From: Pseudomonas arsenicoxydans
Lineage (GTDB): Bacteria; Pseudomonadota; Gammaproteobacteria; Pseudomonadales; Pseudomonadaceae
Assembly (NCBI RefSeq): GCF_006438915.1
Contig: NZ_RCZE01000003.1
Span: 438,426 to 502,425 of the forward strand
DNA: 64,000 nt
Direction of reading: 5' to 3'
Shown here: positions 1-9,898 of the stretch, piece after piece
Layout: the number at the start of each line of letters is the position of its first letter
Numbering within the stretch: position 1 is the first letter of the stretch
Made by a program: the position numbers and the translations under genes
The notes under the pieces: generated by a model
The model's database searches: none
The model's input: only the letters and a program-made list of their open reading frames with translations
What the model was told of the DNA's origin: nothing

Positions 1-28
1 AAATCACCCTGATGGCAACACAAAACAC

Positions 29-121
29 TGTGGGAGCCGAGCTTGCTCGCGATGAGGGTCCGCCAGTCAACATTGTTGTTGAATGACACACCGCAATCGC
101 GAGCAAGCTCGGCTCCCACAG
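29..121. repeat. REP pair (inverted)
   Basis: Two copies of a REP-type palindrome in inverted orientation (29-54 and 96-121), each with the GCTTGCTCGCGAT core, separated by about 41 bp. The variant has GAGCCGAGCTTGC in place of the commoner GAGCGGGCTTGC. No gene is visible in bases 1-147. Confidence 0.85.
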
Positions 122-147
122 GTTATGTGTGTGATGTAGTAGATGTC

Positions 148-831
148 TTAAAAGGTGGAGGGGTTGATTCGCGCGAAGCTGTCGACGGTCAGATGGCCTG
201 CCAGCTCCCCGCCCTCTCGCGCCAGCCCGCAGGTCGCCATCCCGGCCGTGCGTGCAGCGTCCAGCTCTTCGACGATGTCGGACAGAAATAGAATCTGCGC
301 AGGCTCAATACCGATGGCCTGAGTGATGCGTTGGTAAGACTGCGCTTCCCGCTTGGGTCCCGACGTGGTGTCGAAATAGCCGCTAAACAGTGGCGACAAA
401 TCCCCCGCCTCCGAACAGCCGAAAATCAGTTTTTGCGCCTGGATCGAGCCCGAGGAATACACCAACAGTTGATAGCCTTCCTGATGCCAGCGCTTGAGCG
501 CTTCAACGGCGTCCGGGTAAACATGGCCCTTCAACTGCCCGGCCTGATATCCCTGCTCCCACACCATGCCTTGCAATGCTTTGAGCGGCGTGGCTTTGCG
601 GTCTTCGGCGATCCAGCCCAGGAGGATGGTGATCACCCGCTCAACGTCGGCGTCCGGCTCGGTGCTGTCGCGGCGCACGGCGGCCAGTTGTTCAGCCACA
701 TCGGCGCGCGCGGCGTGCTGACGGACAAAATCCGGCAGGTGTTTGGCGGCGTAGGGAAACAGCACGTCGAACACAAAACTCACCGCGCTGGTGGTGCCTT
801 CGATGTCGGTGAGAATCGCTTTGATCGGCAT
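148..831 (-). CDS. mtnC: Enolase-phosphatase E1 (methionine salvage)
   Basis: Bifunctional HAD-family enzyme that enolises and dephosphorylates 2,3-diketo-5-methylthiopentyl-1-phosphate to the acireductone in the methionine salvage pathway. The 227-residue product opens with [14 protein letters not shown], the HAD motif I (DxEGT) of this family; YSSGS (motif II) and FLSDI (motif IV) follow. The frame is open upstream to 954, but the ATG at 831 puts the DIEGT motif at the expected N-terminal place and lies 4 bp after the stop of mtnD, with GAGGA upstream, so I use it. It is last in the mtnB-mtnD-mtnC run and probably translated from the same mRNA. mtnA, mtnP and mtnK are not in this window. 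Confidence 0.95.
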   Translation of the reverse strand: MPIKAILTDIEGTTSAVSFVFDVLFPYAAKHLPDFVRQHAARADVAEQLAAVRRDSTEPDADVERVITILLGWIAEDRKATPLKALQGMVWEQGYQAGQLKGHVYPDAVEALKRWHQEGYQLLVYSSGSIQAQKLIFGCSEAGDLSPLFSGYFDTTSGPKREAQSYQRITQAIGIEPAQILFLSDIVEELDAARTAGMATCGLAREGGELAGHLTVDSFARINPSTF

Positions 832-835
832 CGGT

Positions 836-1381
836 TCAGTCCTCAAGACGCGGGAAGCGGCTGGCGATGTCTTCGCCGGTGAAGTTGGCCACCCAGCCTT
901 CAGGATTGTTGAACAGGCGGATCGCGACGAAATGCGGATGCTCGCCCATGTCAAACCAGTGCGGCGTGCCGGCCGGCACCGAGATCAAGTCGTTCTTTTC
1001 GCAGAGCACGGCGTAGACGTAATCGTCGATGTGCAGGGTAAACAGGCCACGACCCGCCACGAAAAACCGGACTTCGTCTTCGCCATGACGGTGTTCGTCG
1101 AGGAACTTGGCGCGCAATTCGGCTTTTTGCGGGTGATCGCTGTTCAGGCTGATGACGTCGACCGTGATGTAACCGCGCTCGGTCATCAGCTTGTCGATCT
1201 GTTGCTGATACGCGGCGATCACTTCTTCCTGACTGGCGCCCGGCTGGATCTTCGCCGCCGCTTGCCAGCGGTCGAAACGCACGCCCTGCTCGGCTAGCGT
1301 GGAGGCGATGTCTTCGAAATGGGTCAGCACCTTGTTCGGCAGGTCAGGGCTTGAGACGTGGTAAACGGACAGGCTGCTCAT
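836..1381 (-). CDS. mtnD: Acireductone dioxygenase
   Basis: Metal-dependent cupin dioxygenase that converts the acireductone to 2-keto-4-methylthiobutyrate and formate (Fe form) in methionine salvage. The 181 residues carry the ligand set as [11 protein letters not shown] (H-x-H-x4-E) around residue 97 and [12 protein letters not shown] around residue 138. Length is typical of the bacterial family. A clear AAGGAG lies upstream of the ATG. It sits between mtnB and mtnC on the same strand with short spacers, matching successive pathway steps. Confidence 0.96.
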   Translation of the reverse strand: MSSLSVYHVSSPDLPNKVLTHFEDIASTLAEQGVRFDRWQAAAKIQPGASQEEVIAAYQQQIDKLMTERGYITVDVISLNSDHPQKAELRAKFLDEHRHGEDEVRFFVAGRGLFTLHIDDYVYAVLCEKNDLISVPAGTPHWFDMGEHPHFVAIRLFNNPEGWVANFTGEDIASRFPRLED

Positions 1382-1401
1382 CAGGGCAACTCCTTAACAG
1401 T

Positions 1402-2028
1402 TCATGCGTTACGGTTAAAGAGCGCGCGCGTCTTCAACTCGCACTCGAACAAAAATTCAAAGGCCTCGATCTGCCGCAGCGCATCGCTCATGCGCGCGCC
1501 CCAGGTGTAGAGGCCATGGCCGCGAATCAGGTAGCCGACGCAATCGGGATGGGCGTCCAGCCAAGGCTGCACCTTGGCGGCGAGGCGCGCAATATCCTGA
1601 TCGTTGTCGAAAATCGGCACCCGCACCCGGGACTCGTGGGTCGATACGCCGGTGAAGGCTTTTTGCAGTTCGTAGTCTTCGAACTCGATGAAATCTTCCG
1701 GGGTCAGGCGCGACAGCACCGTAGCGTTGACCGAATGGGTGTGCAGCACCGCGCCGATTTCCGCGCGCCAGCGGTAGAGCTGAGTGTGCAACAAGGTTTC
1801 GGCGGACGGCTTTTTACCCGGTTCCAGGCTGTTGCCCGACAAATCGGTGGCGAGCACATCGTCGAGCCCCAACTGGCCTTTGTGCTTGCCGGACACCGTC
1901 AGCAGCGCTTCGCTCGGCGACAGACGCGTCGAGTAGTTGCTGCTGGTGGCCGGTGACCAGCCGCGGCCATACAGAAAACGCCCGGCGTCGATGATTTCCT
2001 GGGCGAGGTGTTCACGGGTAAGGCTCAT
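1402..2028 (-). CDS. mtnB: Methylthioribulose-1-phosphate dehydratase
   Basis: Class II aldolase-fold zinc enzyme that dehydrates 5-methylthioribulose-1-phosphate to the diketo intermediate used by MtnC. The 208-residue product shows the zinc ligands as VLHTHSVNATV and a C-terminal GHGLYTWG. Its ATG overlaps the stop of the upstream MFS gene (ATGA, 2025-2028), so the two are almost certainly co-transcribed and translationally coupled. It is the first of the three mtn genes. Confidence 0.95.
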   Translation of the reverse strand: MSLTREHLAQEIIDAGRFLYGRGWSPATSSNYSTRLSPSEALLTVSGKHKGQLGLDDVLATDLSGNSLEPGKKPSAETLLHTQLYRWRAEIGAVLHTHSVNATVLSRLTPEDFIEFEDYELQKAFTGVSTHESRVRVPIFDNDQDIARLAAKVQPWLDAHPDCVGYLIRGHGLYTWGARMSDALRQIEAFEFLFECELKTRALFNRNA

Positions 2029-3170
2029 GGCCTGTCCTCTTGCAGTCGTGTGGCAATGATAACGGCAGCCGCCAGGGCTGCGAGGCTTGCAATACTAAAG
2101 GTCAACGGGGCGCCGAGGGCATTCCAGCTGTAGCCGGCATACAACGCGCCCAATGCGCCACCGGTGCCGGCCAGTGCGGCATACAACGCCTGGCCCTGCC
2201 CTTGCTGGCGTGCGCCGAAACTACGTTGCACGAACTGGATGGCAGCCGCGTGAAAGCTGCCGAACGTGGCCGCGTGCAGCACTTGGGCGAGCAGCAACAC
2301 CCAGAGAAATTCGGCAAACGAACCGAGCAGCACCCAGCGCAGGGCGGCCAGCAGGAAACTCGCCAGCAGCACCCGGCGTACCGAGAAGCGTGCGAGGATT
2401 TTGCTCATGGCCAAAAACATCAGCACTTCAGCCACCACGCCGACCGCCCAGAGCATGCCGATCACGCCACGGCTGTAGCCCAACCGTTCAAGGTGCAAGG
2501 TCAAAAACGTGTAATACGGGCCATGGCTCATCTGCATCAGCGCCACGCAGCCATAAAACGCCAGTACGCCGGGGCTGCGCAATTGCTTGAGAAACCCGTC
2601 CCCCGCTTCACGAAGGCCCTGAACCGGTTGCGCGTTTGGCACCCACAGGCTGCTGACCACGATACCGGCCATGATCAATACCAACGCCACCCGATAGATG
2701 TCGAGGCTGAGCCATTCAAACAATCGACCCAGCAACACCACGGTGATGATGAAACCGATGGAACCCCAGAGGCGAATCTGGCTGTAGCGCGAGGTCTGGC
2801 CTTTGAGGTGCGCCAGGGTGATGACTTCGAACTGCGGCAATACCGCGTGCCAGAAGAACGCGTGCAACGCCATGACCATCGCCAGCCAGGCGTAGGTCTT
2901 GCTGACGAAAATGAGTGAGAACGTCAGCAGCGTGCACACCGCGCCGAAGCGCACGATGGCCAGGCGCCGGCCGGTGTAGTCACCCAGCCAGCCCCAGATG
3001 TTCGGCGCGACGCAGCGCATCAACATCGGGATTGCCACCAGTTCGCCGATGCGCGCACTGGAAAATCCCAGGTGATCGAAGTACAGCGCCAGAAACGGCG
3101 CTGTCGAACCGAGCAAGGCGAAATAGAACAGATAGAAACTGGAGAGCCGCCAGTACGGGAGCGCGGCCAC
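2025..3170 (-). CDS. MFS transporter, HcaT/PPP-like
   Basis: A 381-residue membrane protein with about 12 hydrophobic segments, starting WRLSSFYLFYFALLGSTAPF, the opening typical of the small MFS subfamily that includes the phenylpropionate transporter HcaT. An MFS loop signature is visible as GWLGDYTGRR near residue 60. The substrate is unknown. The stop overlaps the start of mtnB by 4 bp, which could suggest a methylthio-sugar or other salvage substrate, but these small MFS proteins are often simply neighbours; I would not assign a substrate. It lies 52 bp downstream of aroC. Confidence 0.85.
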   Translation of the reverse strand: MAALPYWRLSSFYLFYFALLGSTAPFLALYFDHLGFSSARIGELVAIPMLMRCVAPNIWGWLGDYTGRRLAIVRFGAVCTLLTFSLIFVSKTYAWLAMVMALHAFFWHAVLPQFEVITLAHLKGQTSRYSQIRLWGSIGFIITVVLLGRLFEWLSLDIYRVALVLIMAGIVVSSLWVPNAQPVQGLREAGDGFLKQLRSPGVLAFYGCVALMQMSHGPYYTFLTLHLERLGYSRGVIGMLWAVGVVAEVLMFLAMSKILARFSVRRVLLASFLLAALRWVLLGSFAEFLWVLLLAQVLHAATFGSFHAAAIQFVQRSFGARQQGQGQALYAALAGTGGALGALYAGYSWNALGAPLTFSIASLAALAAAVIIATRLQEDRP

Positions 3171-3222
3171 AGCCGTCAGACCGCAGCGGCGTTGAGGCTC
3201 TGTACAGACCCAAGGTCAGCCA

Positions 3223-4314
3223 TTAAAGCTGACCCAACACCGGGGTGCTCACGCGCACATCAGCGTTCTGCCCACGGTGACGCAACAGGTGATCCATCAA
3301 CACGATGGCCATCATCGCTTCAGCGATGGGCGTAGCGCGGATGCCGACGCACGGGTCGTGACGGCCCTTGGTGATGACGTCCACCGGGTTGCCATGAATG
3401 TCGATGGAACGGCCCGGCGTAGTAATGCTCGACGTTGGCTTCAACGCCAGATGCGCGACGATCGGCTGACCGGACGAAATACCGCCGAGAATGCCGCCGG
3501 CATTGTTGCTGAGGAAACCTTCCGGGGTCATTTCATCGCGGTGTTCGGTGCCGCGCTGGGCCACGCTGGCGAAACCGGCGCCGATTTCCACGCCTTTCAC
3601 CGCGTTGATGCTCATCAGCGCGTGGGCCAGTTCAGCGTCGAGGCGGTCGAAAATCGGCTCGCCGAGGCCCGGCATCACGCCTTCAGCCACCACGGTGATT
3701 TTCGCGCCAACTGAATCCTGATCGCGACGCAGCTGGTCCATATAGGCTTCCAGCTCCGGGACTTTGTCCGGGTCAGGGCTGAAGAAGGCGTTTTCTTCCA
3801 CCGAGTCCCAGGTCTTGAACGGGATTTCAATCGGGCCAAGTTGGCTCATGTAGCCGCGAATGACGATGCCTTGGGTTGCCAGGTATTTCTTGGCAATCGC
3901 GCCAGCCGCTACGCGCATCGCGGTTTCCCGCGCCGAACTGCGACCACCGCCACGGTAATCGCGCTCACCGTATTTATGGTGATAGGTGTAGTCGGCGTGG
4001 GCCGGGCGGAACAGATCCTTGATCGCCGAGTAGTCCTTGGACTTCTGGTCGGTGTTGCGGATCAGCAGGCCAATGGAGCAACCGGTGGTGCGACCTTCAA
4101 ACACGCCGGAGAGGATTTCGACTTCGTCGGCTTCCTGGCGTTGCGTGGTGTGACGGCTGGTGCCCGGCTTGCGGCGGTCCAGGTCACGCTGCAAATCCTC
4201 CAGGGAAATCTCCAGCCCCGGCGGGCAGCCGTCGACAATGGCGACCAACGCCGGACCATGGCTTTCGCCCGCGGTGGTGACAGTGAACAGCTTGCCGTAG
4301 GTATTGCCGGACAT
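3223..4314 (-). CDS. aroC: Chorismate synthase
   Basis: FMN-dependent lyase that converts 5-enolpyruvylshikimate-3-phosphate to chorismate, the last shared step of aromatic biosynthesis. The 363 residues match the family length. Signatures include [20 protein letters not shown] at the N-terminus, [20 protein letters not shown] near residue 103, [11 protein letters not shown], and the C-terminal [17 protein letters not shown]. It is first of the leftward genes and is divergent from the hydrolase at 4445. Confidence 0.98.
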   Translation of the reverse strand: MSGNTYGKLFTVTTAGESHGPALVAIVDGCPPGLEISLEDLQRDLDRRKPGTSRHTTQRQEADEVEILSGVFEGRTTGCSIGLLIRNTDQKSKDYSAIKDLFRPAHADYTYHHKYGERDYRGGGRSSARETAMRVAAGAIAKKYLATQGIVIRGYMSQLGPIEIPFKTWDSVEENAFFSPDPDKVPELEAYMDQLRRDQDSVGAKITVVAEGVMPGLGEPIFDRLDAELAHALMSINAVKGVEIGAGFASVAQRGTEHRDEMTPEGFLSNNAGGILGGISSGQPIVAHLALKPTSSITTPGRSIDIHGNPVDVITKGRHDPCVGIRATPIAEAMMAIVLMDHLLRHRGQNADVRVSTPVLGQL

Positions 4315-4444
4315 GCAGGACGCTCCGTGAAATAGAACCTGAATACGTAATGCGCGCCAGTATACGCAGGCTACCCGAGTAGTTCATCCTCGAACCTTAT
4401 GGGTGCCGGCGAGTCCAAACGGCATCTTTGTGAATGATGGCGTG

Positions 4445-5398
4445 ATGATGCTGCGAGTTCTAGCCTTGAGCCTGACCCTGTTTACCGGCTACGTGCAGGC
4501 GAGCGTCCTGCAACGACCTATTACGCTGGATACCGGCACCGGTGAGCTTTTCGGCTCGCTGTTACTGCCCAAGTCCGACAATCCTGTGCCGGTCGTCCTG
4601 ATCATTTCCGGCTCCGGCCCTACGGATCGTGACGGCAATAACACCGACGGCGGACGCAATGACAGCCTCAAACGGCTCGCCTGGGTGCTGGCCAAACACA
4701 ACATCGCCAGCGTGCGCTACGACAAACGCGGGGTGGCAGCGAGCCTTGCCGCCACGCCGGATGAACGCAATCTGTCGGTAGAAGCCTATGTGGCCGATGC
4801 CGAAGCCTGGGGCCAAAAGCTGAAAAGTGATCCGCGTTTCGGCCCGCTGATTCTGCTCGGCCACAGCGAAGGCGCGCTGATCGCCACCCTGGCGGCGCCG
4901 AGTGTGGACGCCGCGGCGGTCATCTCGCTGTCCGGCAGCGCTCGCCCGGTCGATCAGGTGTTGCGTCAACAATTGAGCAATCAACTGCCACCGGCGCTGA
5001 TGCAGCGCAGCAATGAGCTGCTCGACAGCCTCAAGGCCGGTCACACCGACGACAACGTGCCGCCTCCCCTTCAGACGGTTTTCCGCCCGAGTGTGCAGCC
5101 GTACCTGATTTCATTGTTCCGTCAGGACCCGGCGGCAGCGTTCGCCAGGTTGAAGATGCCGGCGCTGATCATTCAGGGCAGCAACGACATTCAGGTGGGT
5201 GTCGGTGACGCCAGGCTGCTGAAGGCGGCCAAACCGGACGCAGAGCTGGCGCTGATCGACGGCATGAACCACGTCATGCGCATCGTGCCCAACGACGTCA
5301 AACGGCAATTGGCCTCGTATAAAGACCCGCAATTGCCACTGGCGGCCGAGCTTGGCACGCGCATCCTCGGATTTATTGACGGACTTCGCCCCAGTTAA
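4445..5398 (+). CDS. Secreted alpha/beta hydrolase
   Basis: A 317-residue alpha/beta hydrolase with a signal peptide (MMLRVLALSLTLFTGYVQA). The oxyanion region ISGSGPTDRDGNN follows the first strand, the nucleophile elbow is LLGHSEGALIA around residue 140, and the late part has LIIQGSNDIQVG (acid) and GMNHVMR (histidine). This looks like the periplasmic dienelactone-hydrolase-like/serine aminopeptidase group; the substrate cannot be read. The frame opens at 4403, but only the ATG at 4445 (or 4448) starts directly at the signal peptide. Confidence 0.85.
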   Translation: MMLRVLALSLTLFTGYVQASVLQRPITLDTGTGELFGSLLLPKSDNPVPVVLIISGSGPTDRDGNNTDGGRNDSLKRLAWVLAKHNIASVRYDKRGVAASLAATPDERNLSVEAYVADAEAWGQKLKSDPRFGPLILLGHSEGALIATLAAPSVDAAAVISLSGSARPVDQVLRQQLSNQLPPALMQRSNELLDSLKAGHTDDNVPPPLQTVFRPSVQPYLISLFRQDPAAAFARLKMPALIIQGSNDIQVGVGDARLLKAAKPDAELALIDGMNHVMRIVPNDVKRQLASYKDPQLPLAAELGTRILGFIDGLRPS

Positions 5399-5493
5399 GC
5401 GCTGTTGCCCCTCCAGTCCTGTCAAAAACGGCCGATAAGCCTTTGTCGCCAGCGCAATGGCTGGCGGCAGGGCTTGGACAGGATCGCGCCGTT

Positions 5494-6285
5494 ATGACTG
5501 ATACCCAGACTTCACCCGACACCACCGCTGAAAAAGACGCACCGCCAGCGGTTGAGCTGCCGTGGGCGGACGTCCACGTCGAGCACCACAAGATGCTCCG
5601 TCTGGCGCCGCTGAAAACCGACCGTAATACCGGCGGGCGACCGCTGCGCTTTGTCGAATTCGGCTACGCCGAACGCAACAGCAAGGAGCAGAGCCTGATG
5701 CGCATGAGCATCACCCTGCCCGGCCAGCGTGTGCGCAAAGAACAGAATCACCTCGACGTGTGGGTCGACCACACCACCAAGCGCGTGCGTTTCGGGCCCG
5801 ACAGTGGCCTGCAGATTGAACCGATGAACCGTGGCATCGGCCGCTTCATGGCCGCTCAAGGCATCACGTGGGCGAAGAAGCGCTGGTCCGGTTACACCGT
5901 CGACGGCACGGATCTGAACAATAAAGATGCGCTGAACGAAGACACGCGACTGCGCCGCGATCACTTTCTCAAGGCCCATGGTTTTGAGGTGGTGTATGCC
6001 GATGCCCAGCATTTGAAGGGCAGCGTCAAAGACGTGCAGGTCGGCGACCTGACGGGCGAGTGGAACACTGAAAAGCTGCAACTGGTGGAAATTCTCGAAG
6101 CCGCGCAAATGCTTCAGCAGGCCGAGCAGAACCTGGCCGAGCAGGAAGTGAAACTGAAGACGCACGAGGAAAAAGTCAGCAAGTACAAGCGTGAAGACGC
6201 CGGGCTGCGCTTTACCATTACGTGCCTGGTGGCGTTTGCGGTGTTTCAGGCGGGGTTGTTGATCTGGATTGCTACGCATCGCTGA
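5494..6285 (+). CDS. Unknown protein with coiled coil and C-terminal membrane anchor
   Basis: A 263-residue protein I do not recognise. After a Pro/Asp-rich N-terminus (about 25 residues) comes a soluble domain with the conserved-looking segments LRFVEFGYAERN and GIGRFMAAQGITWAKKRW. An Ala/Glu/Gln-rich helix (about residues 195-235, LEAAQMLQQAEQNLAEQEVK) is probably a coiled coil, and the protein ends in one hydrophobic segment (FTITCLVAFAVFQAGLLIWI), so it is likely tail-anchored. The frame is open from 5443; ATG 5494 is chosen because the preceding residues look like non-coding translation. It converges on prmB. Confidence 0.75.
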   Translation: MTDTQTSPDTTAEKDAPPAVELPWADVHVEHHKMLRLAPLKTDRNTGGRPLRFVEFGYAERNSKEQSLMRMSITLPGQRVRKEQNHLDVWVDHTTKRVRFGPDSGLQIEPMNRGIGRFMAAQGITWAKKRWSGYTVDGTDLNNKDALNEDTRLRRDHFLKAHGFEVVYADAQHLKGSVKDVQVGDLTGEWNTEKLQLVEILEAAQMLQQAEQNLAEQEVKLKTHEEKVSKYKREDAGLRFTITCLVAFAVFQAGLLIWIATHR

Positions 6286-6291
6286 TAGCTT

Positions 6292-6327
6292 TTTTGTGGC
6301 GAGGGGGCTTGCCCCCTCACCACAAAA
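6292..6327. repeat. Short inverted repeat between convergent genes
   Basis: The sequence around TTTTGTGGCGAGGGGGC is followed within 2 bp by its near-perfect inverse. It matches the arm of the GTGGCGAGG-type repeats elsewhere in the window (18239, 25484, 26328), here closed without a spacer. It lies between the convergent stops of the 5494 gene and prmB. Confidence 0.7.
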
Positions 6328-6337
6328 GCGGATTCAG

Positions 6338-7246
6338 TCAGACGCGAGAAGCGAACAATGCCTGATGATCGCGGCACTGTTCAGCCGTCAACATAAACAC
6401 CCCATGCCCGCCGCGCTCGAAATCGAGCCACGCAAAATCGACTTCCGGGTACAGCGCATCGACGTGAACCTGGCTGTTGCCCACTTCGACAATCAGCAAG
6501 CCTTTCTCGGTCAGATGATCCGCTGCTTCAGCGAGCATGCGGCGCACCAGGTTCAAACCGTCATCGCCACAGGCCAGGCCCAGCTCCGGTTCGTGCTGAT
6601 ACTCGTCCGGCATATCGGCGAAATCTTCCGCATCGACGTAGGGTGGGTTCGACACGATCAGGTCGAAACGTTGACCCGGCAAGCCATCAAAGCCATCGCC
6701 CTGAACCGTGTACACCCGCTCATCGACACCGTGACGCTCAATGTTCTGATTGGCCACTTCCAGCGCTTCGAACGACAGATCGGCCAGCACCACTTCGGCG
6801 TTCTGGAACTCGTAGGCACAGGCGATACCGATGCAACCGGAACCGGTGCACAGGTCGAGAATGCGCGCAGGCTCTGCGCCCAACCAAGGTTCGAAGCGTT
6901 TTTCGATCAGCTCGCCAATCGGTGAACGCGGGATCAGCACGCGCTCGTCGACGATGAAGGACATGCCGCAGAACCACGCTTCGCCCAATAGGTAAGCGGT
7001 CGGAATGCGTTCTTCGATGCGGCGCTTGAGCAAGCGCTGCAGATTCACCAGCTCATCATCTTCCAGCGCGCAGTCGAGGTAGCTGTCGGCGATTTCCCAC
7101 GGCAAGTGCAATGCACCCAACACCAGTTGACGGGCTTCGTCCCAGGCGTTGTCGGTCCCATGGCCGAAAAACAGATCCTCCCCATGGAAGCGGCTGACGG
7201 CCCAACGGATATGGTCACGCAGGGTACGAAGGCGGGAAGTGATCAC
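6338..7246 (-). CDS. prmB: Ribosomal protein L3 N5-glutamine methyltransferase
   Basis: SAM-dependent class I methyltransferase that methylates a glutamine of ribosomal protein L3. The 302-residue product has the SAM-binding motif [16 protein letters not shown] around residue 137 and the catalytic NPPYVD around residue 205, which is shared by the PrmA/PrmB/PrmC/HemK group. The length, the long N-terminal helical domain and the ending favour PrmB over PrmC. Transcribed leftward alone. Confidence 0.93.
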   Translation of the reverse strand: MITSRLRTLRDHIRWAVSRFHGEDLFFGHGTDNAWDEARQLVLGALHLPWEIADSYLDCALEDDELVNLQRLLKRRIEERIPTAYLLGEAWFCGMSFIVDERVLIPRSPIGELIEKRFEPWLGAEPARILDLCTGSGCIGIACAYEFQNAEVVLADLSFEALEVANQNIERHGVDERVYTVQGDGFDGLPGQRFDLIVSNPPYVDAEDFADMPDEYQHEPELGLACGDDGLNLVRRMLAEAADHLTEKGLLIVEVGNSQVHVDALYPEVDFAWLDFERGGHGVFMLTAEQCRDHQALFASRV

Positions 7247-7485
7247 GACGGCAAACTCCAGAAAAAACGACTGGCGATTCTAACAGCCAAAACGCGCCGC
7301 GACGACGCAGGAAAAATACCGGACCAGATGTAGGATCGATCCCTTTTTGCCGCTGGCTATTGAACAAAACCCGCAACTTGACAAGGCTGCGAGCCAGTAA
7401 TGACGGCGCCTACGATAGTAGCGATTCACAGAACCGCTCAGCCAGAGGACAATGTCGCAAAAGCCCCACTCCAAGGAGCCCCAGA

Positions 7486-8076
7486 ATGTCCGTTCCAAAA
7501 ACGATGTTTCAACTCAGCGGCCGCGGTTACGCAGCAGCCAATCTGAGCCATGCGACCCTTGTCATCATCGATGCCCAGAAGGAATACCTCAGCGGTCCGC
7601 TGGCCCTGAGCGGCATGGACGCTGCCGTCGCGAACATCAAGCAATTGCTGGCGGCTGCCCGTGCGGCCGGCCGCCCCATCGTGCATGTACGCCACCTCGG
7701 TACGGTCGGCGGACTATTCGACCCACAAGGCGAGCGCGGTGAGTTCATCCCCGGCCTTGAGCCACAGGCCGACGAAACCATCCTCGGCAAATTGCTGCCG
7801 AGTGCGTTCCACGGCACCGAACTGGCCAAACGCCTGGAAGACCTCGGCGCCCTTGACCTGATCGTCTGCGGTTTCATGAGCCATTCCAGCGTCAGCACCA
7901 CGGTGCGTGCCGCCAAGAACCTGGGTTTCCGTTGCACGCTGGTGGAAGACGCCTGCGCCACGCGCGACTTGCCTTACAAGGGCGGCGTACTGAGTGCCGA
8001 GCACGTTCAGCAGACCGAAATGGCGATCATGGCGGACAATTTCGCCACCCTCGCGCTCACTCACGACCTGATTTGA
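7486..8076 (+). CDS. Isochorismatase-like hydrolase with Ser at the catalytic Cys position
   Basis: A 196-residue member of the cysteine hydrolase/isochorismatase superfamily. It shows the catalytic Asp in LVIIDAQKEYL near residue 24 and the Lys in ILGKLLPSAFHGT near residue 99. The third position of the triad, normally Cys in a segment like GxxTxxCVxxTxRxA, reads GFMSHSSVSTTVRAA, so Ser replaces Cys. Members without the Cys (PhzD-type) still hydrolyse enol ethers, so it may not be an amidase. The start at 7486 has AAGGAG at 7473-7478; the open frame from 7360 is not supported. Confidence 0.87.
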   Translation: MSVPKTMFQLSGRGYAAANLSHATLVIIDAQKEYLSGPLALSGMDAAVANIKQLLAAARAAGRPIVHVRHLGTVGGLFDPQGERGEFIPGLEPQADETILGKLLPSAFHGTELAKRLEDLGALDLIVCGFMSHSSVSTTVRAAKNLGFRCTLVEDACATRDLPYKGGVLSAEHVQQTEMAIMADNFATLALTHDLI

Positions 8077-8207
8077 TCGTCCCGTGACGAGCGGCCAATA
8101 GCGCCGCTCATCTGCAAAAGCCTTTCGTTTGCCGCAATTGTCTTAGCCTCAGGAACATCCCGGTCAACTCCCGGTCGAAGGGCCGATACCCATTGAGGAA
8201 GGTCGGA

Positions 8208-8528
8208 ATGAAGTTATCCGATGGTTTTGACGCTCGCCGCTTGCGGCCCAAAGGCCAACGCAACTGGCGTTTTCGTATTGGCGCGGCCTTTGCCGCGTTG
8301 CTGGCAACGTGCGGTGTGTTGCTCGCCATGGCCGCTGCCGCCAGCCTGTTTGGCCACGTCCCCGCGCTGGGCGAACTGAACACCAGCCGCACCGGTGCGG
8401 CGGTGGTCCTGGCGGTTGGCCTGTTCGTGCTGTACCTCGGCGTGTGGCTGTGGCGTCGCTGCCGGCGCCGTTCGCGTCAGTCGCGAGAGCTGAACATGTC
8501 CCCGCACCTGATGAAAAAACACGATTGA
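8208..8528 (+). CDS. Small membrane protein, unknown
   Basis: A 106-residue protein with two hydrophobic segments (about residues 24-48, AAFAALLATCGVLLAMAAAA, and 63-82, AAVVLAVGLFVLYLGVWLW), an Arg-rich stretch RRCRRRSRQSR after the second, and a charged tail. No family recognised. ATG 8208 has GAGGAA at 8195-8200, better placed than the upstream TTG at 8193. It stands 85 bp before the Smr gene. Confidence 0.72.
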   Translation: MKLSDGFDARRLRPKGQRNWRFRIGAAFAALLATCGVLLAMAAAASLFGHVPALGELNTSRTGAAVVLAVGLFVLYLGVWLWRRCRRRSRQSRELNMSPHLMKKHD

Positions 8529-8613
8529 ACCGAGGCCTGGCATCAGCCGGGCCTCAATTGTTATGGATAGCGCCTCGACTTGGGTAAACTGGCCGACCTT
8601 CGCGGAGGCTGAC

Positions 8614-9171
8614 ATGCAAGACGACGATTTTTCCCTGTTCAAAAGTGCGATCCAAGGCGTCAAGCCGATCAAGCACGATCGCGCCGAAACCGGTAAACCC
8701 AAGGCCGACCGCGCGCAAATCGCTAAGCTGCGTCAAGCCGCAACCATTCGTACCGATGCGACCACCGTGGATGGGCTGTCCGATCAGTTCGTCATCGATG
8801 TCGGCCCGGAAGACGAGTTGATGTGGGCCCGTGACGGTGTCCAGGAAAGCCAGATGCGCAAGCTCAAGATCGGACAGATTCCGTTTGAGGGCAGCCTTGA
8901 CCTGCACGGCATGAGCGTGGAAAAGGCCCGGGAAACCCTCTGGGCCTTTCTGGCGGAAGCCACCAAGTTCGAAATTCGCTGCGTGCGCGTCACCCACGGC
9001 AAAGCCGTGCGTCTGGACGGCAAGCGGCCGATGATCAAGAGTCACGTCAACACGTGGTTGCGCCAGCATTCACAGGTGCTCGGCTTCACCTCGTGCCAGG
9101 CCAGACATGGCGGCGCCGGAGCGGTGTATGTGATGCTCAAACGCACCATGATGGAAGGTCGCGACGAGTAA
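8614..9171 (+). CDS. Smr-domain protein
   Basis: A 185-residue protein with an N-terminal basic linker and a C-terminal Smr domain: [19 protein letters not shown] (about residue 94), VTHGKA, and [10 protein letters not shown] near the end. Stand-alone Smr proteins of this layout (YdaL/SmrA/SmrB type) act as nucleases; SmrB cleaves mRNA at collided ribosomes. Which paralogue this is cannot be settled from sequence alone. ATG 8614 follows GCGGAGGCTGAC; the frame is open from 8563. It is 77 bp upstream of folE. Confidence 0.88.
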   Translation: MQDDDFSLFKSAIQGVKPIKHDRAETGKPKADRAQIAKLRQAATIRTDATTVDGLSDQFVIDVGPEDELMWARDGVQESQMRKLKIGQIPFEGSLDLHGMSVEKARETLWAFLAEATKFEIRCVRVTHGKAVRLDGKRPMIKSHVNTWLRQHSQVLGFTSCQARHGGAGAVYVMLKRTMMEGRDE

Positions 9172-9248
9172 AGCTGTCGCGTCATGCTTGCAGCGCCGTG
9201 TTTGCCACCGTACCCTTGCCCTTTGCGAAAATCCCCACAGGTAGTTTC

Positions 9249-9794
9249 ATGTCCCTGGAACAGAATTACACCGCGATTCTCGGCCAACTGGGCGAGGACG
9301 TCTCCCGCGAGGGCCTGCTCGACACGCCAAAGCGTGCCGCCAAAGCCATGCAGTACCTCTGCCGCGGTTATGAACAGACGCTCGAAGAAGTCACCAACGG
9401 TGCCTTGTTCAGCTCCGACAACAGCGAAATGGTGCTGGTCAAGGACATCGAGCTGTACTCGTTGTGCGAACACCACCTGCTGCCGTTCATCGGCAAGGCG
9501 CACGTCGCTTACATCCCGAGCGGCAAAGTATTGGGCCTGTCGAAAGTGGCGCGAATCGTCGATATGTACGCTCGCCGCCTGCAGATCCAGGAAAACCTCA
9601 GCCGCCAGATCGCCGATGCGGTCCAGCAAGTCACCGGCGCCCTGGGCGTTGCGGTGGTGATCGAGGCCAAGCACATGTGCATGATGATGCGCGGTGTGGA
9701 GAAACAGAATTCGTCGATGATCACTTCGGTGATGCTTGGTGAGTTCCGCGAAAACGCGGCCACCCGCAGCGAGTTTCTCAGCCTGATCAAGTAA
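9249..9794 (+). CDS. folE: GTP cyclohydrolase I
   Basis: Converts GTP to 7,8-dihydroneopterin triphosphate, first step of folate/pterin synthesis. The 181-residue product contains the zinc and active-site signature [19 protein letters not shown] near residue 75, [15 protein letters not shown], and [12 protein letters not shown] (zinc Cys/His) near residue 139. Length fits the compact bacterial FolE. The frame stays open back to 9054, overlapping the Smr gene, but [11 protein letters not shown] at 9249 is the family start. Confidence 0.96.
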   Translation: MSLEQNYTAILGQLGEDVSREGLLDTPKRAAKAMQYLCRGYEQTLEEVTNGALFSSDNSEMVLVKDIELYSLCEHHLLPFIGKAHVAYIPSGKVLGLSKVARIVDMYARRLQIQENLSRQIADAVQQVTGALGVAVVIEAKHMCMMMRGVEKQNSSMITSVMLGEFRENAATRSEFLSLIK

Positions 9795-9808
9795 CGTTCG
9801 GCACGAAG

Positions 9809-9837
9809 AAAACCGGCATTCATCGCCGGTTTTTTTT
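9809..9837 (+). terminator. Rho-independent terminator after folE
   Basis: Stem ACCGGC/GCCGGT with a 7-nt loop followed by seven T residues, 15 bp downstream of the folE stop. Confidence 0.9.
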
Positions 9838-9898
9838 CGTCTGCAAAAAATCAGGTAAGCTGCGCGCCCTTCTTCATTCGTACCGTGAGGCTTTCAAC

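Noticed and set aside
6292..6327. Bidirectional terminator between convergent genes
   Set aside because: The stem is good, but neither strand has a T-run after it; the sequence matches a repeat class, so it is listed as a repeat.
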